A stretch of 64,000 bases of DNA, from assembly GCA_025935925.1 (NCBI GenBank), contig JAICUI010000006.1:20131-84130 (forward strand), written 5' to 3'. The notes under the pieces were generated by a model, which was given only the letters and a program-made list of their open reading frames with translations, ran no database searches and had not been told where the DNA came from. Below, piece after piece: positions 50,494-58,800 of the stretch (positions are counted from its first letter, which is position 1; each line of letters starts with the position of its first letter). A program made the position numbers and the translations under genes. The stretch comes from Chloroflexota bacterium. Lineage in GTDB: Bacteria; Chloroflexota; Limnocylindria; Limnocylindrales; CSP1-4.

Positions 50494-52769
50494 GCGCGAC
50501 CCACGGCGCCCGGATCGCCGTCGGCGTGTCGGGCACGGGGTCCAACCTGCGCGCGCTCCACGCGGCCGCGGTCCGCGGCGAGCTCGGCGGTGTCATCGTG
50601 CTCGTGTTCGCCGATCGCCCGTGTCCGGCGCTCGACTGGGCGGCAGACGCGGGCATCCACACGGTCCTCGTCCCCGGCGGCGACGACGCGACGCTGGCGA
50701 ACACGCTGCGCGCGGTCGCGCCGGACGCCGTCGTCCTCGCGGGCTACCTGCGGCTCGTGGGGCCGGCGGTGCTCGGCGCCTTCGGCGGCCGCATCCTCAA
50801 CGTCCATCCCAGCCTGCTGCCGGCGTTCCCGGGGCGGCACGCCGCGCGCGACGCGCTCGCCGCGGGCGTCGCGGTCACCGGCGTGACGGTCCACCTCGTC
50901 GACGCCACGCTGGACGGCGGCCCGATCGTCGTCCAGGAGGCGGTCGACGTCCTGCCGCGTGACGACGAGGACGCGCTCCTCGCCCGCCTCCATCCGGTCG
51001 AGCACCGCCTGCTGCCGCGGGCGGTCGCGGCGCTGCTGGCCGGGGCGATCGCGGCCGCCCCGGGCGAGGCCCGCGCCACCCTCGACGCCGGCGCCGTCGC
51101 CGCGCGCGCGCCGACGCCCCGCCGGGCGCTCCTGTCCGTGTCGGACAAGGCGGGGCTCGCGGAGCTTGGCCGGGGACTCGTCGCGCGCGGCTGGGAGCTC
51201 GTGAGCACCGGCGGCACGGCCCGGGCGCTCCGCGACGCGGGCCTGCCGGTGACGGACGTCGCGGCGGTCACCGGCTTCCCCGAGATGCTCGACGGCCGCG
51301 TGAAGACCCTCCATCCGCGGGTCCACGCCGGGCTGCTCGCCGACCGCCGGCGCACCGACCACCGCGAGGCGCTCGCCGCCGCAGGGATCGCCCCGTTCGA
51401 CCTCGTCGTGGTGAACCTCTACCCGTTCGCCGCGGCGGCCCGGCGCGAGGGGATCACCTTCGACGAGCTCGTGGAGGAGATCGACATCGGCGGCCCGTCG
51501 ATGGTGCGCGCCGCGGCGAAGAACCACGCCTCGGTCGCGATCGTCACCTCGCCCGCGCGCTACCCGCAGCTGCTCGCCGCGCTCGACGAGCACGGCGAGA
51601 TCCCGCTCGGCCTCCGCTCGGCGCTCGCCATCGAGGCGTTCCGCCACACGGCCGCCTACGACGCGCGGATCGCGGCCGAGCTGCCGCGACGCATGTACCT
51701 CGCCGGCGTCCCGCTGCCCGACGAGCCGGGCCTCCCGGCGTCGGCGGACCCGTACCCGCCTTCCCTGACCATCCCGCTCGAGAAGGTCGACGCGCTGCGC
51801 TACGGCGAGAACCCGCACCAGCCCGCGGCCCGCTACCGGCGCGCGGACCGCGACCCGGGCCCGTTCTCGGGTCCCTTCGCGACCGGCGAGCCGCCGCTCC
51901 AGGGCAAGGCGCTGTCGTACAACAACGTCCTCGATGCGTCGGCGGCGGCCGCGCTCGGTCGCCTGCTCCGTGGCCCGGCGGTCGTCATCGTCAAGCACAC
52001 GAACCCGTGCGGCGCGGCGGAGCGCTCGACGCTCCTCGAGGCGTGGGACGCGGCCCTCGCCGGCGACCCGGTGTCGGCGTTCGGCGGCGTGGTCGCGATC
52101 ACCGGGCCCGTGGACCGCGCGCTCGCCGAGCGCCTCGTCTCGATCTTCCTCGAGGTCGTCGTCGCGCCGGCGTTCGACGACGGCGCGCGCCAGGTGCTCG
52201 CCGCGAAGCCGGGGCTGCGGCTCGTCGCGGATCCGTCGCTCGACGCGGCCGCGGACCGGTCGGGGCTGACGGCCCGCGGCCTGCTGCGCGTGGACTACCT
52301 CGGCGGCATCCGGACGGCGGGCGGCGCCGTCCTCGTGTCCGCGCCCGACGACCTGCCGGACGACCCCGGCGAGTGGGCCGTGATGACGAGCCGGCCGCCC
52401 ACCGAGCGCGAGCGCCGCGACCTCGACCTGGCATGGCGGCTGTGCCGGGGCGTCGTGTCCAACGCGATCGTCCTGGTCCGCGACGGGATGCTCGTCGGGC
52501 TCGGCTCGGGCCAGGTCAGCCGGGTCGACGCCTGCCGGAACGCCGTCGAGAAGGCTCGCCAGTTCCAGGGCGAGGCCGCGGCGACCGGCGCGTCGGCGGC
52601 GTCCGACGCCTTCTTCCCGTTCCCGGACGGCCCCCAGGTGCTCCTCGACGCGGGCGTGTCCGCGATCGTCCAGCCCGGCGGGTCGGTGCGGGACGCGGAG
52701 GTCCTGGCGCGCGTCGAGCGTGCCGGTGCCGCGATGCTCGTCACGGGCCGTCGCCATTTCCGCCACTAG
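50490..52769 (+). CDS. purNH: Bifunctional/trifunctional PurN-PurH fusion: GAR transformylase + AICAR transformylase/IMP cyclohydrolase
   Basis: Single ORF: N-term GVSGTGSNLRAL...GGRILNVHPSLLPAFPG...VDATLDGGPIVVQEAV (PurN), C-term LLSVSDKAGLAELGRGL...GRVKTLHPRVHAGLLA...VKHTNPCGAAE...SDAFFPFPDG (PurH); GTGA overlap with purM. Confidence 0.95.
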   Translation: MSATHGARIAVGVSGTGSNLRALHAAAVRGELGGVIVLVFADRPCPALDWAADAGIHTVLVPGGDDATLANTLRAVAPDAVVLAGYLRLVGPAVLGAFGGRILNVHPSLLPAFPGRHAARDALAAGVAVTGVTVHLVDATLDGGPIVVQEAVDVLPRDDEDALLARLHPVEHRLLPRAVAALLAGAIAAAPGEARATLDAGAVAARAPTPRRALLSVSDKAGLAELGRGLVARGWELVSTGGTARALRDAGLPVTDVAAVTGFPEMLDGRVKTLHPRVHAGLLADRRRTDHREALAAAGIAPFDLVVVNLYPFAAAARREGITFDELVEEIDIGGPSMVRAAAKNHASVAIVTSPARYPQLLAALDEHGEIPLGLRSALAIEAFRHTAAYDARIAAELPRRMYLAGVPLPDEPGLPASADPYPPSLTIPLEKVDALRYGENPHQPAARYRRADRDPGPFSGPFATGEPPLQGKALSYNNVLDASAAAALGRLLRGPAVVIVKHTNPCGAAERSTLLEAWDAALAGDPVSAFGGVVAITGPVDRALAERLVSIFLEVVVAPAFDDGARQVLAAKPGLRLVADPSLDAAADRSGLTARGLLRVDYLGGIRTAGGAVLVSAPDDLPDDPGEWAVMTSRPPTERERRDLDLAWRLCRGVVSNAIVLVRDGMLVGLGSGQVSRVDACRNAVEKARQFQGEAAATGASAASDAFFPFPDGPQVLLDAGVSAIVQPGGSVRDAEVLARVERAGAAMLVTGRRHFRH

Positions 52770-52802
52770 CGCGACGCGCCGCGGGTCGCGACAATCCGGG
52801 TC

Positions 52803-53243
52803 GTGACCAACCAGGACGTCGTCCGCCGGTACTGCCAGTCCTTCGCGGACCGCGACTTCGCCTCGGCCGAGACGCTCCGCGCGCCCGGCTGGGAGGCGCA
52901 CTGGCCGCAGACGGGCGAGCGCGTCACGTCGAGCGACGCCATGCGCGCGATCATCGAGGCGTACCCGGGCGGGCCGTGGACGGGGGTGGAGCGGCGGCTC
53001 ATCGGCGCCGAGGACTCGCTGGTCGTCACGCCCCTCGGCCAGGTCGTGCGGATCGCGGGGAACGGCGACACGTGGGTTGCGGAGTGGATCAACCGCTACC
53101 CCGACGGCACGGACTGGTTCGTCGTCGACGTCATCCAGCTGCGCGACGGCCGCGTCTATCGCGAGTCGACGTACTGGGCCCAGGTGCTCGACGCGCCGCC
53201 GTGGCGCCGCGAGTGGGTGGAGCTCGACGCCCAGACGGGCTGA
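52803..53243 (+). CDS. SnoaL-like/NTF2-fold protein
   Basis: VVRRYCQSFADRDFASAETLRAPGWEAHWPQTGER...WFVVDVIQLRDGRVYRESTYWA; leaderless-type GTG. Confidence 0.75.
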   Translation: MTNQDVVRRYCQSFADRDFASAETLRAPGWEAHWPQTGERVTSSDAMRAIIEAYPGGPWTGVERRLIGAEDSLVVTPLGQVVRIAGNGDTWVAEWINRYPDGTDWFVVDVIQLRDGRVYRESTYWAQVLDAPPWRREWVELDAQTG

Positions 53244-53308
53244 CACCTGCAACGCGACCGCGGCGCGAGCGGTCGTGGCGGACACGCGCGGCCGGACATC
53301 CTCGCCCG

Positions 53309-53971
53309 ATGGACGTCCTCCGCGACACCCCGCCCGAGGTGCTTCCGGCGACGGCGCTGACCCTCGCCACCGCGGGCGACACGACGCTCCCGGAAGTCCG
53401 CGACGCCGCCGACGGCTGCCGCGCCTGCGATCTGTGGGCGCGCGCGACGCAGACCGTGTTCGGCGCCGGTCCCGTGCCCGCCCGGCTGATGCTCGTCGGC
53501 GAGCAGCCCGGCGACCAGGAGGACGTGGTCGGGGAGCCGTTCGTCGGCCCCGCGGGACGTGTGCTCGACGAGGCGCTCGAGGCGGCGGGCATCGACCGCG
53601 AGCAGGCGTTCGTGACGAACGTCGTCAAGCACTTCAAGTGGAAGCCGTCGCCGGGCGGCAAGCGCCGGCTGCACGAGACGCCCAACCGCCGCGAGGTCGG
53701 CGCGTGCCTGCCGTGGGTGGAGTCGGAGGTGCGGCTCGTGCGGCCGGAGGTCCTCGTGACCATGGGCGCGACGGCGGCAGCCGGGCTCCTCGGGCCGTCG
53801 GTGAAGGTGACGCGCGACCATGGGACGCCCGTCGCGTCCGAGCTCGCGCCGCTCGTCGTCCCGACGATCCATCCCTCCGCGATCCTGCGGGCGCGCGACC
53901 GGCCCTCGCGGGAGGCGATGCTCGCGGGCTTCGTCGACGACCTGCGCCAGGTGGCCGCGAGGCTCCGCTAA
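53309..53971 (+). CDS. udgX: UdgX-like uracil-DNA glycosylase (Fe-S, family 4/5-like superfamily)
   Basis: CRACDLW, VGEQPGDQEDVVGEPFVGPAGRVLDEAL, VTNVVKHFKWKPSPGGKRRLHETPN, VPTIHPSAIL. Confidence 0.9.
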   Translation: MDVLRDTPPEVLPATALTLATAGDTTLPEVRDAADGCRACDLWARATQTVFGAGPVPARLMLVGEQPGDQEDVVGEPFVGPAGRVLDEALEAAGIDREQAFVTNVVKHFKWKPSPGGKRRLHETPNRREVGACLPWVESEVRLVRPEVLVTMGATAAAGLLGPSVKVTRDHGTPVASELAPLVVPTIHPSAILRARDRPSREAMLAGFVDDLRQVAARLR

Positions 53972-54020
53972 GCGCCCGACGCCGGGGGCCGCGGCGGACG
54001 CTTGCTACCATCGCCGGGCC

Positions 54021-55667
54021 ATGCCCGACCGCCCGCGCTTCTACCTCACGACCGCGATCGCGTACGCGAACAACGCGCCCGGCCTGCACACGGTCTACGA
54101 GGTCATCGGCGCCGACGTCATCGCGCGCTGGCGGCGGATGATCGGCGACGAGGCGCGGTTCCTCACGGGCACCGACGAGCACAGCGTCAACATCGCGCAG
54201 TCCGCCGAGGCGCAGGGGATCACGCCCAAGGCCTTCGTCGACCAGAAGGTCGAGCTGTTCCGGGCCGCCGAGGACGAGCTGCTGATCAGCCCCGACCGCT
54301 TCATCCGCACGACCGACCCGGACCACTACCGCGCCGCCCAGGAGATGGTCCGCCGCGCCTACGACAACGGCGACATCTACCCGGGCACGTATGAGGGCTG
54401 GTACTGCCCGAACGAGGGCTTCAAGGCGCCGTCCGACCTGCTCGAGACAGCGAGCGGGATGCAGTGCCCCAACCACCCGGGCATCCCGCTCCAGTGGCTC
54501 TCCGAGCGGAACTGGTTCTTCCGGCTCTCGGCCTACCAGGACCGGCTGCTCGCCCACTACGACGCCAACCCCGACTGGGTCCAGCCCGAGTACCGGCGCA
54601 ACGAGATGCTGGGGTTCATCCGCCAGGGGCTCGAGGACTTCTCGATCAGCCGCGCGGGCGCCGCCTGGGGCATCCCGTTCCCGATCGCGGAGAACGGCGA
54701 GACGGCGCGGCGCGAGGACGGATCATGGGACCCCGAGGCCGGCACGATCTACGTCTGGTACGACGCGCTGATCAACTACATCACGGGCGCGGGCTTCCCC
54801 GACGACATGGCGGCGTTCGAGCGCTGGTGGCCGGCCGACCTCCACGTGATCGGGAAGGACATCGCGCGGTTCCATACGATCGCGTGGCCCGCGATGCTCT
54901 GGTCGGCGGGCCTCGAGGCGCCGCGCCACGTCTGGGTCCACGGCTGGCTGCTCGTCCAGGGCGGCGAGCGGATGAGCAAGAGCCGCGGCAACTTCCTGGA
55001 TCCGCACGCCGTCGTCGCGGCGTTCGGGGCGGACGGCGCGCGCTACGTGACGCTGCGCGAGGTGGCGTTCGACAAGGACACCGAGGTGTCGTGGGACTCG
55101 TTCGTGCGCCGCTACAACGCGGACCTCGCGAACGACTTCGGCAACCTCGTCAACCGGACGGTGTCGATGGTCAACCGCTACCTCGACGGCGAACGTCCGG
55201 CACCGCGCGTCGCCGAGGAGTCGCCCCTCGCCGAGGGCTGGGCCGACACGCTGCGCGGCTACCGCGAGCGGCTCGACGGGTACCTCCTGCACGACGCGCT
55301 CGCCGAGCTCTGGGAGTTCGTGCGGGGCGCGAACCGGACCGTCGACGCCGAACAGCCGTGGACGTTGAACAAGCAGGCGAAGGCCGGCGAGGCCGACGCG
55401 GCGCGGCGGCTGCGCGACGTGCTCGGCGACCTCGTGGAGGCGTGCCGGCTCGTGGGCCTCGCCGTCGCCCCGTTCATGCCGGCCGCCGCGCCGCGGATCC
55501 TCGGGCAGCTCGGCCACGACTACCCGTACGCGCCCGATGGCAACGGCGGCCCCGACGTCCGCGAGCTGCTCGGGTGGGGCGCCGCGAACGCCGAGGGCCG
55601 GGTCACGTCGACGCCGGAGCCGCTGTTCCCGCGCGTCGAGAGCGAGGTGGCGGCGACGCCGGCCTGA
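54021..55667 (+). CDS. metG: Methionyl-tRNA synthetase
   Basis: FLTGTDEHSVNIAQSAEAQG, WYCPNEGFK...CPNHPG, GERMSKSRGNFLDP (KMSKS), anticodon-binding domain. Confidence 0.93.
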   Translation: MPDRPRFYLTTAIAYANNAPGLHTVYEVIGADVIARWRRMIGDEARFLTGTDEHSVNIAQSAEAQGITPKAFVDQKVELFRAAEDELLISPDRFIRTTDPDHYRAAQEMVRRAYDNGDIYPGTYEGWYCPNEGFKAPSDLLETASGMQCPNHPGIPLQWLSERNWFFRLSAYQDRLLAHYDANPDWVQPEYRRNEMLGFIRQGLEDFSISRAGAAWGIPFPIAENGETARREDGSWDPEAGTIYVWYDALINYITGAGFPDDMAAFERWWPADLHVIGKDIARFHTIAWPAMLWSAGLEAPRHVWVHGWLLVQGGERMSKSRGNFLDPHAVVAAFGADGARYVTLREVAFDKDTEVSWDSFVRRYNADLANDFGNLVNRTVSMVNRYLDGERPAPRVAEESPLAEGWADTLRGYRERLDGYLLHDALAELWEFVRGANRTVDAEQPWTLNKQAKAGEADAARRLRDVLGDLVEACRLVGLAVAPFMPAAAPRILGQLGHDYPYAPDGNGGPDVRELLGWGAANAEGRVTSTPEPLFPRVESEVAATPA

Positions 55668-55682
55668 GTCGCGCCGCGCCGC

Positions 55683-55698
55683 CTGCCCGATCGGGCAG
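55683..55698. repeat. 16-bp perfect palindrome CTGCCCGATCGGGCAG in front of the effector-like gene
   Basis: Read directly. Confidence 0.6.
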
Positions 55699-55811
55699 CT
55701 CCGGGTGCCCGATGGGTTGCCCGCGCACCGGGTAGGCGAGGCCCTGCCGGCCGACCACGCTTGTGGCGCGATGCTGCATGTCGTCGACGCGTCCGCGCCC
55801 GCCGCCCGCCC

Positions 55812-58800
55812 GTGACCGCCAAGCCGGCCAACGCCGAGCGGCAGGCGAAGGGCAAGGCCGAGGTCGCGCACGAGCCGGCACGCGACGCGGGCCCGGGCGC
55901 GGGTTCATCGGTCGCCCTCGCGGACGCGCTGCCGGGGTGGACGCCGGCCGACCCGATCCACCACCTGGGTCCGCCGCAGGTGGCGGCCCTCCAGCGATCC
56001 GCCGGGAATCACGCCGTCGCCGACCTGCTCCGGCTCCAGGACCCGGGGGTCCAACGGACGCCGGCGAGCGCGCCGCCGAAGCCGGGCACCGGCCCCGCCG
56101 CCAAGCTCGCGCCATTCAACTCGTACGCGGACCTGTTGAACGGGTTCCAGGACCTCGCCACGGCGCTGATCAACCGCGGCGGCGCGGGCCTCGACACCGT
56201 GCACTTCGGGCCCGACCTCACCCCTGCCCACCGGTCGCTGCTGTGGACCATCCGGACCGCGCTCATCGAAGCGCAGGACACCGACCCGGCGAACCGCCAC
56301 AAGGCCGCCGGGACCTGGCGCGCCGTCTCCGGTCGCCTGCTGACGGCCGTCGGCGAGGCCGGCAAGCTCGGTGCCCCGACCGACGCGATCGCGTCGGTGA
56401 ACGACCAGATCGCGATGATCAACAAGCGGCTCGGATCCGCGCGCGGCCGGAAGGACGTGCCCGAAGCGGAGAGCGGCGAGGACTACGTCGACACGATCAA
56501 GGCCATCGACCAGCTGTTCATCGAGAGCATGGGTCTGCTCGAGGGCGGCCCGAGCATCATCCGCGAGGAGGCGCCGGGCCGACCCGACATCGAGGTCAAC
56601 TCGGCGGTCGTCGAGCTCAACGCCGAGCGGCGGGCACTCATCAGCGGGGTCAAGCTCGGCAGCCACGCGACGAGCCGGCATGCACAGCTCGTGGAACGGC
56701 TCCGCTCGACCCTGATCCTGATGCGCTCCGAGAAGGCCGGGTCCGCGTATGCGGCGTCCGCCCGTTGGCGGTCGATCGAGGGCGAGCTCCGCTACGTGCT
56801 GCAGCGCGGCGCGCACTACGTCGACGGCGATCTGTCGGAGGCCGTCGGCCGGCTCGAGCACACGAAGGAGATGATCGACGCCCACTACGCCGCGGTGCAC
56901 ACGGGGAACCTCGAGGCGGTCCTGTCGAAGAAGCGGGACAAGGGCGAGCTCAAGGAGCGCCGCGAGTTTGCCGAGAAGTGGGGCCCCGGCATGCAGGCGG
57001 TCGTCGCGGAGAAGATCGCCGTCGAGGACGTCGGGAACGCGTTCGACATCATCCAGAACCACCTCGTCAAGTCCGACCGCGAGGGCGAGTGGAACATCTC
57101 GAACGGCGGCACCTCGATGCGCATCCGCGAGGACCAGGCCGCGAACCTGCACGCCCTCGCCCAGCAGCAGCTCAAGTCGTACATCGCCAGCCTCGTGACG
57201 GCGCTCGTCGCCGCCCGCGAGGACTACGACTCCATCAAGCTCGGGAACTCGCGGACGAAGCTGCGGGTCCTCGGGTTCCTCGGCGGCGCGGACGACCCCG
57301 GGAGCTTCGAAAAGGAGACCGCCGACCTCATCGTGATGCGCGACCAGACCGTCAAGCCGATGATCGAGCGCGGCGACTACGTCGGCGCCTTCAAGCTGAT
57401 CATGGACCTGAAGCCGCAGATCGAGAAGCGGGTCAAGGCAGAGGCCGACTACGACGCGGACCTCGACTCCGGGTACCGACGGCTCGCCGTGACGATGTCG
57501 ATCGTCCAGGTGGCGCTCGTGTCGCTCGTCCCCATCGCCGGCGAGGCGGCGCTGGCGACGGCACCGATGTGGGCGGTCGGGTTGACAGCGACGGCCGCGG
57601 GTGGCGGCGGGGCGTTCATCGGCGAGGGGACGCGCCAGCTCGTGACCGGCGACCACGACGCCAGCCGCCTGGGCAAGACCACCCTGTCGGGCGTGGCCAT
57701 CGGCACCACGGCGTTCACCGGTCCGGCCGCGAAGCAATTCGGGACCTTCATGACGGGCGGCAGCGGCGGGTTCGCCGCTACCGGGTTCGAGGCGGCCGCG
57801 TCCGGCACGTTCGGCGGCGTCCAGAGCGTTGCGCAGGGCGGCACGTTCGGTGAGGGCTTCGCCGGAAACTTCCTCGGCACGATGGGCAGCAAGTTCACCG
57901 GGCTGTTGCCCGGGAGCCTCCAGACGGGCGTCCCGGGAAAGATCGTCCAGGTCGGCGTCGGCGCCGGGATCGGCGAGCTGACCACCGGAGATCCGCTGGG
58001 CGGCGCCGTCGGTGCCCTGGTGCCGTCCGTGGTCTCGAAGGGTCCACATCCGGCAGGCGGCCACGAGGAGGCGGCCCCGGCGACCGGTGGGGCGCCGACG
58101 GAGGCGACGGCCGGCCGTGCGCCGGCGACGGCCGGCGGTGCGCCGGCGACGACGGATTCGTCACTGCCGCTGCCGGGTCTCGGCGGTGGCGTTCCCGAGG
58201 GGCCGGCCGTTGGCGCGACGACGGTGCCCGGGACCTTCGCGCCTCTCGAATCCGCCGCGCCGGCCGGCCCCGCGGTCGGCGCCGAGACGACGCCGGGCAC
58301 GTTCCCGCCGCGACCCCCGGCGCCTCCGACGGCTCCCGCTGTCGCCGCCGAGACGATCCCGGGCTCGGGCATCCAGGAGCGCCCTCCCTCCACGCCGGCC
58401 GGGGCCGGAACCGCGCCCGATGGCCTGGCCGGACGCCCGGTGCCCGCCGGCGGAGCGACGACGGCCGCGGACGGGCTGGCCAACCGTGCGGCAGCGGCTC
58501 CGGCGGATGGCGCGATCCCCGTCGGCGCGGCGACCGGCGATGCCGGCGCGAACAGCGTCGTGCCCGGTGCCCCGGCCGACAAGCGCGTTCCCGTCAGCGC
58601 GGCGACCGGCGATGCCGGCGCCGGCAGCGTCGTGCCCGGTGCCCCGGCCGACCGCGCGGCGGCGCCCCAGCCCACCGGCGTCGATCCGGCGCTCGACGCA
58701 ACGGGAAGGCCCGCGCCGACACCAGGGGAAGCGGCGACCGGCCAGCCGGGCCAGGTCGGCGGCCCGCAGCCCGGCAACCAGCCCGTGATCCGACCCCCGG

